From: Pseudomonas moorei
GTDB lineage: Bacteria; Pseudomonadota; Gammaproteobacteria; Pseudomonadales; Pseudomonadaceae
Assembly (NCBI RefSeq): GCF_008801475.1
Contig: NZ_VZPP01000009.1
Span: 271,306-335,305 of the forward strand
Direction of reading: 5' to 3'
DNA: 64,000 nt
The position numbers were made by a program, and so were the translations under genes. Below are positions 51,076 to 59,913 of this stretch, in pieces; positions within the stretch are counted from its first letter, which is position 1; each line of letters opens with the position of its first letter. Below the pieces are notes generated by a model, which had not been told where the DNA came from, did no database searches, and saw only the letters and a list, made by a program, of their open reading frames with translations.

Positions 51076-51879
51076 ATGCAGGAAGACGCCCCAAAAAACG
51101 CCAAGGACGCCGCGCCGACCGGCACCCAGACACTGCTTCGTGGCCTGGGTGTGGTTCAGGCCGTGGCCAGCGGCGCCCGTGATCTCAAGGAAATCGCCCG
51201 GTTGATCGGCACCACGCGCAGCACCACTCATCGACTGGCCAGTTGCCTGGTCGATGAACGTTATCTGCGAGTGGTACCGCAAGTCGGTTATCTGCTCGGG
51301 CCGAAGCTGATCGAATTGGGATTTCAGGCGCGTGAAGAACTGCCGTTGGTCACCCTGGCCGGGCCGTACCTGGATGAGTTGTCGGCGTTGACCGGTGACA
51401 CCATTCACCTGGCGATCCGTGAAGGCGACGAAGTGTTGTACCTGCACAAGAATCCGGGGCGCAACGGCCCGGAAATGCGCTCGCGGGTCGGCCATCGCAT
51501 GCCGTTGGCGCGTACCGGCATCGGTAAGGCACTGATGCTCGACGACACCCCGCAAGAGTGGCAGCGGCTGTATGAAGTCAGTCTTCCGGCGGGTGGGAAA
51601 AATCAGTTCTGGCCGCAGCACCCGGAGCAGTCCTGGGAGCAGTTTCATCAGCGCATGATCGAGTACGTGGCCGGTGGTTACGCTTTCGATCTGGAGGACA
51701 ACGAACCGTCGATCCGGTGCGTGGCGGCGCCGATTCGTGATGCCAGCAAGCGCATTGTCGCCGGTATCAGCATCGCCAGCACCGTGCCGTATATGCCACT
51801 GGAAAAAATGGCCGAGTTGATTCCGTTGATCAAGGGTGTGACGGCGCGCCTGTCGGCGGAGCTGGGCGCCAAAATCTGA
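51076..51879 (+). CDS. IclR-family transcriptional regulator (dgo locus)
   Basis: 267-residue regulator. The winged HTH (about residues 20-80) includes LKEIARLIGTTRSTTHRLASCL. The effector domain (about 95-262) contains REGDEVLYLHKNPG, RSRVGHRMPLARTGIGKA and SIRCVAAPIRDASKRIVAGISI, the usual IclR blocks. It is the only IclR member in the window and adjoins the dgo genes, so it is the best candidate for the operator shared by the dgoK and SDR promoters. That link is inference. Confidence 0.85.
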   Translation: MQEDAPKNAKDAAPTGTQTLLRGLGVVQAVASGARDLKEIARLIGTTRSTTHRLASCLVDERYLRVVPQVGYLLGPKLIELGFQAREELPLVTLAGPYLDELSALTGDTIHLAIREGDEVLYLHKNPGRNGPEMRSRVGHRMPLARTGIGKALMLDDTPQEWQRLYEVSLPAGGKNQFWPQHPEQSWEQFHQRMIEYVAGGYAFDLEDNEPSIRCVAAPIRDASKRIVAGISIASTVPYMPLEKMAELIPLIKGVTARLSAELGAKI

Positions 51880-51895
51880 AGTTGATCGGATTGAA

Positions 51896-51985
51896 TGTGG
51901 GCGCGAGCGTGCTCGCGATGGCGGATTGTCAGTCGCATCAGTGGTGGATGTGCTGCCCTCATCGCGAGCAAGCTCCACATTGGTT
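51896..51985. repeat. REP pair after the IclR-type gene
   Basis: GCGCGAGCGTGCTCGCGATG and CATCGCGAGCAAGCTCCACA in opposite orientation, about 35 bases apart. Confidence 0.7.
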
Positions 51986-52015
51986 TTTTGTGCCGCCAGT
52001 AAAATCGTGGGCAAC

Positions 52016-52040
52016 AAAAAGGCCCCCATTCGGGAGCCTC
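52016..52040 (-). terminator. Intrinsic terminator of etfD
   Basis: On the minus strand GGCTCCC and GGGGGCC pair around GAAT and are followed by TTTTTG. It lies 18 bases beyond the etfD stop. Confidence 0.8.
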
Positions 52041-52057
52041 GTTGTTCAGCGTTCGGC

Positions 52058-53722
52058 TTACATGTTCGGGTAAGTCGGGCCGCCAGCGCCTTCCGGTGTC
52101 ACCCAGGTGATGTTCTGCGAAGGGTCCTTGATGTCGCAGGTCTTGCAGTGCACGCAGTTCTGGGCGTTGATCTGGAAGCGCTTCTCGCCATCTTCCTTGG
52201 TAATCACTTCGTACACGCCGGCCGGGCAGTAACGCTGGGCTGGCTCATCGTACAGCGGCAGGTTTTTGTTGATCGGGATGCTCGGGTCGGTCAGCTTCAG
52301 GTGGCACGGCTGTTCTTCTTCATGGTTGGTACCGGAGATGAACACCGAGCTGAGTTTGTCGAAGCTGATCTTGCCGTCCGGTTTCGGGTAGTCGATCTTC
52401 TTGCAGTCGGCCGCCAGCTTCAGGCAAGCGTAATCCGGCTTGGTGTCGTGCAGGGTGAACGGCAGTTTGCCGCCGAAGATGTTCTGGTCGAGCCAGTTGA
52501 AACCGCCACCGACGATGGCGCCGAACTTGTGGATCGCCGGGCCGAAGTTGCGGCTGGCGAACAGTTCTTCGTAGAGCCAGCTCTTCTTGAACGCGTCGAC
52601 GTAAGTGGTCAGCTCTGCAGTGCCGTCCAGGTCAGCGAACAGCGCGTCAGCCACGGATTCGGCGGCCAGCATGCCGGATTTCATCGCGGTGTGGCTGCCT
52701 TTGATCTTGGCGAAGTTCAGGGTGCCGAGGTCGCAACCGATCAGCGCGCCGCCTTTGAAGACCATTTTCGGCAGCGAGTTCAGGCCGCCCTTGCAGATGG
52801 CGCGAGCGCCGTAGCTGATGCGCTTGCCGCCTTCCAGGTACTGCTTGAGCACCGGGTGATGCTTGAGGCGCTGGAACTCGTCGAACGGCGACAGGTAAGT
52901 GTTGCTGTAGGACAGATCGACGATAAGGCCGACCACCACCTGGTTGTTTTCCAGGTGATAGAGGAACGAGCCACCGGTGTTCTCGGTGCCCATGATGTCC
53001 ATCGGCCAACCGGCAGTGTGGACCACCAGGCCGGGCTGGTGCTTGGCCGGGTCGACTTCCCAGATTTCTTTCAGGCCGATGCCGTAGTGCTGGGCGTCGG
53101 CATCGCTGTCGAGGTTGAAGCGCTTGATCAGTTGCTTGCCGATGTGGCCGCGGCAACCTTCGGCGAACAGCGTGTACTTGCCGCGCAGTTCCATACCCGG
53201 GGTGTACAGGCCTTCTTTCGGGTGACCTTCGCGGTCAACGCCCAGGTCGCCGGTGATGATCCCGCGCACCACGCCGTTTTCGTCGAACAGGGCTTCCTGG
53301 GCAGCGAAGCCCGGGTAGATTTCCACGCCCAGGTTCTCGGCCTGCTGGGCCAGCCAGCGGCACAGGTTGCCCAGGGAGATGATGTAGTTGCCTTCGTTGT
53401 GCATGGTCTTGGGCACAAAGAAGTCTGGAATTTTCTGCGCGCTTTCGGCGTTCTTGAGCACGAAGATGTCATCGCGGGTGACGGGCGTGTTCAGCGGGGC
53501 GCCGAGTGCTTTCCAGTCCGGGAACAGTTCGTTCAGGGCCCGTGGTTCGAACACGGCACCGGACAAGATGTGAGCACCGACTTCGGAGCCTTTTTCGACC
53601 ACGCAGACGCTGATTTCCTTACCGGCTTCGGCGGCCTTCTGCTTCAATCGGCAGGCAGCGGAAAGACCAGCGGGGCCGGCACCGACGATGACCACGTCGA
53701 ATTCCATGTATTCGCGTTCCAC
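52058..53722 (-). CDS. etfD: Electron transfer flavoprotein-ubiquinone oxidoreductase
   Basis: Membrane-associated flavoprotein passing electrons from ETF to ubiquinone, 554 residues. The FAD motif is VVIVGAGPAGLSAACRL (about residues 9-25). The UQ/membrane-binding central region has GLVVHTAGWPMD. The C-terminal 4Fe-4S domain has RYCPAGVYEV and NCVHCKTCDIKDPSQNI. It accepts electrons from acyl-CoA dehydrogenases through EtfAB, encoded divergently. The start MEREYMEFD is preceded by GGAGATAACC. Confidence 0.95.
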   Translation of the reverse strand: MEREYMEFDVVIVGAGPAGLSAACRLKQKAAEAGKEISVCVVEKGSEVGAHILSGAVFEPRALNELFPDWKALGAPLNTPVTRDDIFVLKNAESAQKIPDFFVPKTMHNEGNYIISLGNLCRWLAQQAENLGVEIYPGFAAQEALFDENGVVRGIITGDLGVDREGHPKEGLYTPGMELRGKYTLFAEGCRGHIGKQLIKRFNLDSDADAQHYGIGLKEIWEVDPAKHQPGLVVHTAGWPMDIMGTENTGGSFLYHLENNQVVVGLIVDLSYSNTYLSPFDEFQRLKHHPVLKQYLEGGKRISYGARAICKGGLNSLPKMVFKGGALIGCDLGTLNFAKIKGSHTAMKSGMLAAESVADALFADLDGTAELTTYVDAFKKSWLYEELFASRNFGPAIHKFGAIVGGGFNWLDQNIFGGKLPFTLHDTKPDYACLKLAADCKKIDYPKPDGKISFDKLSSVFISGTNHEEEQPCHLKLTDPSIPINKNLPLYDEPAQRYCPAGVYEVITKEDGEKRFQINAQNCVHCKTCDIKDPSQNITWVTPEGAGGPTYPNM

Positions 53723-53849
53723 AGGTTATCTCCTACTCAAGGCTCAACAGTTTTTTTTCTAATTTGGGAGGTTTGGTGTCGCATCCTTGAATCCCTGCGC
53801 AACGCCGGGAGAGGACAATCGATTAACCACCTTTCTCTTTGGGTGGCGC

Positions 53850-53878
53850 ATTATATCTACACCACTCTCAGCGTCCAA
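53850..53878 (-). promoter_or_regulatory. Sigma-70 promoter of etfD
   Basis: On the minus strand TTGGAC (53878-53873), a 17-base spacer and TATAAT (53855-53850). The start would be near 53843, leaving a leader of about 120 bases. Confidence 0.75.
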
Positions 53879-53880
53879 TA

Positions 53881-53890
53881 CAAACGTTTG
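53881..53890. promoter_or_regulatory. PsrA-like operator
   Basis: CAAACGTTTG is a perfect palindrome matching the PsrA type (G/C)AAAC...GTTT(G/C). It abuts the etfD -35. PsrA is a fatty-acid-responsive regulator of beta-oxidation genes in Pseudomonas; spacing between the halves is shorter than in the published motif (from memory). Confidence 0.5.
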
Positions 53891-54271
53891 TTTGAAATGG
53901 CTCAAAGCCAGATAAATCAAAGTCACGCGGCTTATGAACGGCCATTTTGGCGTATTGACCGGAATAGGTGTTCCGGTCAAGATACGGGCGGTTTTGCGCT
54001 CGCCGTAGGCTGACTGTAGGTTTCAAGAGCACCTCTAAAGACAGGGCGATGGCCGTTGAAAGTGAAGTGCCGCGCAGCTTTGGCGCGGAGTTTACACGCT
54101 GCGATATTGAATGACTCGCGAGTCACGACTGACGAACGGTCATCAACATCATGAGCGATGGTCACTTGACACGTTTGCCGGCGTTTTTAGAGGTGCCCTT
54201 GCGCCCGATGAGCATCAACCGCCAGGTTCGCCTAGGCGACTTTCTTTTCACCGGAGAGTAACGAGGAATCC

Positions 54272-55021
54272 ATGAAGGTTCTTGTAGCTGTCAAACGCGT
54301 TGTGGATTACAACGTCAAGGTCCGCGTCAAGGCGGACAATTCCGGCGTCGACCTCGCCAACGTCAAGATGTCGATGAACCCGTTCTGCGAAATCGCAGTG
54401 GAAGAAGCCGTACGCCTGAAAGAGAAAGGCGTTGCGACTGAAATCGTCGTCGTCTCCGTCGGCCCGTCCACCGCTCAAGAGCAACTGCGCACCGCGCTGG
54501 CTCTGGGTGCCGACCGCGCCATCCTCGTCGAATCCGCCGAAGATCTGACTTCCCTGGCCGTTGCCAAACTGTTGAAAGCGGTTGTCGACAAGGAACAGCC
54601 TCAGCTGGTGATCCTTGGCAAACAAGCCATCGACAGCGACAACAACCAGACTGGCCAAATGCTTGCTGCGTTGAGCGGTTACGGTCAGGGCACCTTCGCT
54701 TCCAAAGTCGAAATCAGCGGCGACAGCGTAGCTGTCACCCGCGAAATCGACGGCGGCGCGCAGACCGTTTCCCTGAAACTGCCGGCCATCGTCACCACCG
54801 ACCTGCGTTTGAACGAGCCGCGCTACGCGTCCCTGCCAAACATCATGAAAGCCAAGAAGAAGCCTCTCGAAGTGCTGACTCCGGACGCTTTGGGCGTTTC
54901 CACCGCCTCCACCAACAAGACCGTGAAAGTCGAAGCGCCTGCTGCACGCAGCGCGGGTATCAAGGTCAAGTCGGTGGCTGAACTGGTCGAGAAACTGAAA
55001 AACGAAGCGAAGGTAATCTAA
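54272..55021 (+). CDS. etfB: Electron transfer flavoprotein beta subunit
   Basis: 249-residue subunit that binds AMP and docks with acyl-CoA dehydrogenases. It begins MKVLVAVKRVVDYNVKVRVK, followed by NPFCEIAVEEAVRLKEKG. The signature of ETF beta, VTTDLRLNEPRYASLPNIMKAKKK, is at about residues 171-194. The ATG has AACGAGG upstream. It is one base from etfA. Confidence 0.96.
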   Translation: MKVLVAVKRVVDYNVKVRVKADNSGVDLANVKMSMNPFCEIAVEEAVRLKEKGVATEIVVVSVGPSTAQEQLRTALALGADRAILVESAEDLTSLAVAKLLKAVVDKEQPQLVILGKQAIDSDNNQTGQMLAALSGYGQGTFASKVEISGDSVAVTREIDGGAQTVSLKLPAIVTTDLRLNEPRYASLPNIMKAKKKPLEVLTPDALGVSTASTNKTVKVEAPAARSAGIKVKSVAELVEKLKNEAKVI

Positions 55022-55951
55022 ATGACTATCTTGGTTATTGCTGAACACGACAACAAAGTGCTGGCCCCGGCCACGCTGAACACCGTTGCTGCCGCTGCCA
55101 AAATCGGCGGCGACATCCACGTGCTGGTTGCAGGCCAGGGCGCTGGCGCCGTGGCTGAAGCCGCTGCGAAAGTCGCAGGCGTAGCTAAAGTGCTGGTAGC
55201 CGATAACGCTGCCTACGCTCACCAGCTGCCGGAAAACGTTGCTCCTCTGGTTGCCGAGCTGGGCAAGGGCTACAGCCACATCCTGGCTGCCGCCACTTCC
55301 AACGGCAAAAACATCCTGCCGCGCGTCGCCGCTGCACTGGACGTTGACCAGATCTCCGAGATCATCTCGGTCGAAAGCACTGACACCTTCAAGCGTCCGA
55401 TCTATGCCGGTAACGCCATCGCTACCGTCCAGTCGAACGCTTCCGTGAAAGTGATCACCGTGCGTGCCACCGGTTTCGACCCGGTTGCCGCTGAAGGTGG
55501 TTCGGCTTCGGTTGAATCCGTTGGCGCTGCCCACGACGCTGGCATCTCCAGCTTCGTCGGCGAAGAGCTGGCCAAGTCCGATCGTCCGGAACTGACCGCT
55601 GCCAAAATCGTCGTTTCCGGCGGCCGTGGCATGCAGAACGGTGACAACTTCAAACACCTGTACGCCCTGGCCGACAAGCTGGGCGCTGCCGTCGGTGCTT
55701 CGCGCGCCGCGGTCGACGCAGGTTTCGTACCGAACGACATGCAGGTCGGTCAGACCGGCAAGATCGTTGCGCCACAGCTGTACATCGCCGTCGGTATCTC
55801 CGGCGCGATCCAGCACTTGGCCGGCATGAAAGACTCCAAAGTGATCGTTGCGATCAACAAGGACGAAGAAGCGCCGATCTTCCAGGTGGCCGATTACGGC
55901 CTGGTGGCGGACTTGTTCGAAGCCATCCCTGAGCTGGAGAAGCTGGTCTAA
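55022..55951 (+). CDS. etfA: Electron transfer flavoprotein alpha subunit
   Basis: 309-residue FAD-binding partner of EtfB. The C-terminal FAD domain has VVSGGRGM, LGAAVGASRAAVDAGF and VAPQLYIAVGISGAIQHLAGM. The last part (SKVIVAINKDEEAPIFQVADYG) is the ETF alpha signature. With etfD it forms the electron chain from fatty-acid and amino-acid oxidation to quinone. Confidence 0.96.
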   Translation: MTILVIAEHDNKVLAPATLNTVAAAAKIGGDIHVLVAGQGAGAVAEAAAKVAGVAKVLVADNAAYAHQLPENVAPLVAELGKGYSHILAAATSNGKNILPRVAAALDVDQISEIISVESTDTFKRPIYAGNAIATVQSNASVKVITVRATGFDPVAAEGGSASVESVGAAHDAGISSFVGEELAKSDRPELTAAKIVVSGGRGMQNGDNFKHLYALADKLGAAVGASRAAVDAGFVPNDMQVGQTGKIVAPQLYIAVGISGAIQHLAGMKDSKVIVAINKDEEAPIFQVADYGLVADLFEAIPELEKLV

Positions 55952-55973
55952 TCCGGCGGCTTCACTTATAAAG

Positions 55974-56003
55974 AGCCCGACCTTTTGGTCGGGCTTTTTT
56001 TTT
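55974..56003 (+). terminator. Intrinsic terminator after etfA
   Basis: AGCCCGACC-TTTT-GGTCGGGCT stem with a run of nine T's. Confidence 0.9.
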
Positions 56004-56011
56004 GCTTTTTT

Positions 56012-56130
56012 TTGTAGGAGCGAGCCGGCTCGCGATGGACGTCAACGATGACGCGGGGGATCCTGAATAAACGCGCTGCCCTTGAGACCATCGTCGGAAC
56101 GCCGCCCGGAGCGAGCTCGCTCCTACAAGG
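56012..56130. repeat. REP pair after etfA
   Basis: TGTAGGAGCGAGCCGGCTCG and GAGCGAGCTCGCTCCTACAA in opposite orientation, about 80 bases apart. Confidence 0.75.
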
Positions 56131-56160
56131 TTATAAACAGTCTCAACGGAGTGTTTCGCC

Positions 56161-56997
56161 ATGGATTTGCGCCGCGTGTATGGCTGGTCATTGCTTCTTG
56201 GGTTGACGCTATTTCCTGCGTTGTCCATCGCAGCAGGCAAGTGCGAGCGCCTGGTGGCGACTGGCAGCCCGGATGCGCCACCGTATCTGTGGCAAGACCC
56301 GCAAGATCCCAGGCATCTGATTGGCGCCAGCGCCGATTTATTGCAGCAAGTGGCGGGGCAGTTGGGGATCAAGGTTGAACTGTTGTACGCCGGAACACGC
56401 TCTCAGGCCCTGGACGAAGTGCGCAGTGGGCGCATGGACTTGCTGGCCGATGCCTCGTTGACGGTCAGCGAACTGGAAACCCTGGATTACATTCACCCGC
56501 CGTTGCTGGAAAACGACTATCTGGTCTGGACCCGCAAGGATTCGTCACTGGTCTACAGCAATGTGCAGGACTTGCAGGGGCATACCGGTGCCTTGTCCGA
56601 AAAGTCCCGGCTGACCCCGGCATTCGGTACTTTCGCTGAGCAGCAGTTGACCCTCACGCGTACGTCCAACCTGACCCAGGCCTTGCAGAAATTGCTCTTG
56701 GGCGAGGTGGAATATGTCCTGGCCGGACGTTATTCGGGCATGGCGATGGCGCAGACATTGGGTATGTCCAATGACCTCGTGGCTCGCGTGCAACCGGTAG
56801 ACAGGCCGGGGCTGTTTCTGGCTGTTTCCCATGACTCGGCCTGCAACGATCCGTGGTTGCGCGGACAGTTGGCCAAAAAGATGACAGAATTGCCCGCGTC
56901 CGGACTGACGGAGGCCGTGCTGCAACGCAATATCGAGCGCTGGAATGCTCAACTTTCTCAACGGCAGAAGCAACCAGTCAGTACCTCAAAACAGTAG
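56161..56997 (+). CDS. Family 3 periplasmic solute-binding protein
   Basis: 278-residue protein with a signal peptide cut after about residue 25 (SIAAG). The mature part follows the amino-acid-binding-protein fold: VATGSPDAPPYLW, LIGASADLLQQVAGQLG, SGRMDLLADASLTVSELETLDY. No ABC permease or ATPase is nearby and no histidine kinase domain is attached, so transport or sensing cannot be decided. It precedes two cell-envelope lipoprotein genes by 9 bases and may share their transcript. Confidence 0.78.
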   Translation: MDLRRVYGWSLLLGLTLFPALSIAAGKCERLVATGSPDAPPYLWQDPQDPRHLIGASADLLQQVAGQLGIKVELLYAGTRSQALDEVRSGRMDLLADASLTVSELETLDYIHPPLLENDYLVWTRKDSSLVYSNVQDLQGHTGALSEKSRLTPAFGTFAEQQLTLTRTSNLTQALQKLLLGEVEYVLAGRYSGMAMAQTLGMSNDLVARVQPVDRPGLFLAVSHDSACNDPWLRGQLAKKMTELPASGLTEAVLQRNIERWNAQLSQRQKQPVSTSKQ

Positions 56998-57006
56998 GGA
57001 TTTTTA

Positions 57007-57363
57007 GTGAGTATCCGACCTCTTTTCGCTGCCCTGGCCGTTCTGGCTCTGGCGGGTTGTGCAGCCGATCCGGCGCCGAACGAACAAATGCGCCTGACTG
57101 CACAGGCACTTGAACAAGCCAAGGCTGTTGGTGCCACTGCCGATGAAGTGCCTGAAATGAAATTGGCCGAAGACAAGTTCAACCGTGCCAAGGGCAACAT
57201 GGCCGACCAATCCTTCAAGAACGCTCGCATGCGGTCGGAACAGGCCGAGCTGGATGCGCGTCTGGCTGAAGCGCGGGTCCTGACCCTCAAGAGCGAGGAG
57301 CAGTTGAACGTGCTCAATACCCGCATTGCCCGTCTGCGCAAGCAAGTGGGAGACTCCCAATGA
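57007..57363 (+). CDS. DUF4398 lipoprotein
   Basis: 118-residue small lipoprotein: a signal peptide ending in lipobox LAGC (Cys at residue 18). The rest is a helical, probably coiled-coil domain rich in Ala, Glu and Lys (LTAQALEQAKAVGATADEV), typical of DUF4398. The GTG start is read from MSIRPLF. It overlaps the OmpA-like gene by ATGA. The pair is widespread in Pseudomonas and its function is unknown, probably cell-envelope structure. Confidence 0.85.
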   Translation: MSIRPLFAALAVLALAGCAADPAPNEQMRLTAQALEQAKAVGATADEVPEMKLAEDKFNRAKGNMADQSFKNARMRSEQAELDARLAEARVLTLKSEEQLNVLNTRIARLRKQVGDSQ

Positions 57364-58172
57364 GCCTCAAGACCAAGGCCCTCGGCAGTTTGATCCTGGC
57401 CGGCTGTGCAAGCCTCTACGGCTGCGCCGGTCAGCACAGCGAAGCGGCATTGCAGCAGGCCGGTGCCGACTTCCAGAAGGTCAAGGAAGATTCCAATGTG
57501 CTGCGAATCGCGCCCAAGGACGTGATCCGCGCCGGTGAATCCCTGGCTCGCGCCGATCGGTTGTCCAGCTACTGGGGTAGCGGGTCGGACGTGGCGCATT
57601 ACGCTTATCTGAGCCAGCGCTACAGCGAGATCGCTCGGGAGCACACCAACAAGGTGCTTAACGAAGAGCGCGCGGCGAAGCTCGAACTGGAGCGGCAGCG
57701 CCTGCAACTGGCCTTGCGGGAATCCAAACTGCTCAGCGTGCAGCAGCAGGGCAAGTGGCTCGAAGAACAGATTGTTGCGATGGCCACCACCCAGACGGAC
57801 CGTGGTTTGGTCATGACCCTGGGCGATGTGCTGTTCGATACCGGTGAAGCGGAGTTGAAAAACTCGGCGAACCGCGTCGTGCTGAAAATCGTCCAGTTCC
57901 TGCAGCTCAATCCCAAGCGCGTGGTGCGGATCGAGGGCTACACCGACAGCACCGGTGGCAAACAGGAAAACCTCAAGCTGTCCCTCGATCGTGCGCAATC
58001 GGTGGCGGACGTCTTGATGGATCTGGGGATCGACGACAAACGCATTCAGGTTGAAGGCTACGGCGACGAATACCCTGTGGACGCGAACGCGTCCGAGCGT
58101 GGTCGCGCCCAGAACCGTCGGGTGGAAATTGTGTTCTCCGACGAAAAAGGCCAGCTGGGCGCCGCCCGCTAA
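57360..58172 (+). CDS. OmpA-family lipoprotein with N-terminal DUF4398-like region
   Basis: 270 residues. The signal peptide has possible lipoboxes at LAGC (Cys16) and LYGC (Cys22). A long helical segment (about residues 30-135) resembles the partner protein. The C-terminal OmpA/MotB domain (about 145-262) has VLFDTGEAELKNSA, IEGYTDSTGGKQEN and the peptidoglycan-binding NRRVEIVF. It likely tethers the outer membrane to peptidoglycan. Translation is coupled to the DUF4398 gene, so they probably work as a pair. Confidence 0.88.
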   Translation: MSLKTKALGSLILAGCASLYGCAGQHSEAALQQAGADFQKVKEDSNVLRIAPKDVIRAGESLARADRLSSYWGSGSDVAHYAYLSQRYSEIAREHTNKVLNEERAAKLELERQRLQLALRESKLLSVQQQGKWLEEQIVAMATTQTDRGLVMTLGDVLFDTGEAELKNSANRVVLKIVQFLQLNPKRVVRIEGYTDSTGGKQENLKLSLDRAQSVADVLMDLGIDDKRIQVEGYGDEYPVDANASERGRAQNRRVEIVFSDEKGQLGAAR

Positions 58173-58187
58173 GGGTGGCGTCACTGG

Positions 58188-58222
58188 AAAACCCGGCCTG
58201 CCAGTCAGCGCCGGGTTTTTTT
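58188..58222 (+). terminator. Intrinsic terminator after the OmpA-like gene
   Basis: AAAACCCGGC and GCCGGGTTTT, loop of 12 bases, seven T's. Confidence 0.9.
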
Positions 58223-58245
58223 ATGCCTGCCAAATACCTCTCAAA

Positions 58246-58310
58246 ACAGTACAGTTCTTGCTGACACTGCACTGTACTGTCGACTATTGTGGCAACTGTC
58301 CCAGTACACT
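58246..58310. promoter_or_regulatory. Operator array of the MocR-type regulator
   Basis: Perfect inverted 10-mers ACAGTACAGT (58246-58255) and ACTGTACTGT (58271-58280) are followed by the related half sites ACTGTCCCAGTACA (about 58295-58308) and CTGTTCCGGTA. MocR proteins bind such repeats at their own promoter. A promoter with CAGTACAC-type spacing cannot be fixed. Confidence 0.6.
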
Positions 58311-58373
58311 TCTAAACTGTTCCGGTATTGTTTCACACAAGAATAAAATGCCCGTGAAATCGAGTGCTGCGTC

Positions 58374-59813
58374 ATGACCAATCTCCTGCTCTACCAACGT
58401 ATTGCTCAGCAACTGGCCGAAGATATCCGTCGTGGTGTCTATCAACCCGGCGAGCGTGTGCCTTCGGTGCGCAAGATGAGCTCGCAGCTCAATGTCAGCC
58501 ATGCGACTGTGCTGCAGGCGTATGCCAACCTTGAGGATCAGGGGCTGATCCGTGCCCGGCCGCAGTCGGGTTACTACGTGCACCAGACGCCGGCCCTGAC
58601 CGCGCCGACACCGGATATCGCCCGGGTCGAGCGTCCTGGCCTGGTCACTCGCAGCAGCATCATCCAGCAGGTATTGGTCGAGTCCCGCCGCGAAGGCGTC
58701 TTCCCGTTGGGCGCCGCGGTGCCCAGTGTCGATTATCTGCCGGTGCGGGCGCTGCACCAGCAACTGGCCAAAGTCACCCGTTTTCACAGTCCGCGTGCGT
58801 TCAGCTACATGTTCAGCCCCGGTTTCGAGCCGTTGCGCCGACAAGTGGCGATCCGCATGCGTGATGCCGGCGTAGTGGTCGATCCGTCGGAAGTGGTAAT
58901 CACCCACGGCTGCGTCGATGCCTTGCAAATGTCCCTGCGGGTGCTGACACGGCCCGGTGACCTGATCGCGGCCGAGTCGCCGACGTACTATGGCTTGCTT
59001 CAACTGGCCGATCTGCTGGGTCTCAAAGTCATCGAGATTCCCAGCGATCCGTCCACCGGCATGAGCCTGGAAGCCCTGCAATTGGCCGCTAACCAGTGGT
59101 CGATCAAAGCCTTGGTGCTGACCACTCGTTTGAGTAACCCATTGGGTGGCACCATGCCCGAAGAGCGGCAGAAACAACTGCTGCGCCTGGCATCCGACTT
59201 CGATATCCAGATTGTCGAGGACGATATTTACGGCGAATTGATGTTTGAGCAGGGGCGCACCAAATCGCTCAAGGCCTATGACCGCCTGGACCGGGTGATC
59301 TATTGCTCAAGCTTCTCCAAGACCCTGTCGCCGGGTGTGCGGATCGGCTGGATGATTGCCGGCAAGTACCAGCAGGAAATCCAGCGTTTGCAGACGTTCA
59401 GCACCCATTCCGCGTGCAGCGTCACGCAAATGGGCATTGCGGCTTATCTGGAGAACGGTGGTTACGATCGGCATTTGCGGTACATCCGTCAGGAATATCG
59501 CAAGAACCTCAGCGCCTTTCAGCTGGCGGTGCAGCAGTACTTCCCTGAAGGCACCCAGATGACACGGCCAACCGGCGGTTTCATCCTGTGGGTGAGTTTG
59601 CCGGGACGGGTCAACACCCAGGAGCTGCATGTGCGAGCCCTGCAGCAGGGCATCAGCATCGCACCGGGTTTGATTTTCAGTAACACCGAGCAATTCAATC
59701 ATTGCATCCGCTTGAATTGCGGCATCCCCTGGAATCGCGAAGCCGAGCGTGCCTTGATGACTCTCGGCATGCTCGCCACCCAGCTCTGCCAGGAAATGGC
59801 CAGCGGTCTGTGA
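58374..59813 (+). CDS. MocR-family regulator (GntR HTH fused to aminotransferase domain)
   Basis: 479 residues. The GntR-type HTH (about residues 5-75) has YQPGERVPSVRKMSSQLNVSHATVLQAYANLEDQG. A fold-type I PLP domain follows (about 105-470), with the PLP Lys in CSSFSKTLSPGVRIGW and NPLGG, EDDIYGEL at the usual positions. MocR proteins regulate genes for PLP, GABA or amino acid metabolism, usually adjacent to their target. No such target lies next to it here, so it may be self-regulated or act at a distance. Confidence 0.88.
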   Translation: MTNLLLYQRIAQQLAEDIRRGVYQPGERVPSVRKMSSQLNVSHATVLQAYANLEDQGLIRARPQSGYYVHQTPALTAPTPDIARVERPGLVTRSSIIQQVLVESRREGVFPLGAAVPSVDYLPVRALHQQLAKVTRFHSPRAFSYMFSPGFEPLRRQVAIRMRDAGVVVDPSEVVITHGCVDALQMSLRVLTRPGDLIAAESPTYYGLLQLADLLGLKVIEIPSDPSTGMSLEALQLAANQWSIKALVLTTRLSNPLGGTMPEERQKQLLRLASDFDIQIVEDDIYGELMFEQGRTKSLKAYDRLDRVIYCSSFSKTLSPGVRIGWMIAGKYQQEIQRLQTFSTHSACSVTQMGIAAYLENGGYDRHLRYIRQEYRKNLSAFQLAVQQYFPEGTQMTRPTGGFILWVSLPGRVNTQELHVRALQQGISIAPGLIFSNTEQFNHCIRLNCGIPWNREAERALMTLGMLATQLCQEMASGL

Positions 59814-59913
59814 TGGAGGCGGGCAGGTATTTCCTGCCCACGCTTGTCATGTGGCCTGCAACAAGCGAGCATATGGCCCCTCTGTCGTTAGCGCCGTTCG
59901 CGCCGTTGGGTCC

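Larger units (their letters stand above)
53723..54271. other. 549-bp divergent control region between etfD and etfBA
   Basis: No gene is seen. Besides the etfD promoter and PsrA-like site it holds three symmetrical elements. One is 10-bp arms TTGACCGGAA / TTCCGGTCAA (53955-53980). The second is a 14-bp palindrome TGACTCGCGAGTCA (54112-54125). The third is a long-range pair GCACCTCTAAA (54029-54039) / TTTAGAGGTGC (54186-54196). No convincing sigma-70 promoter for etfB is visible; TTGACA at about 54166 lacks a -10. Confidence 0.6.
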
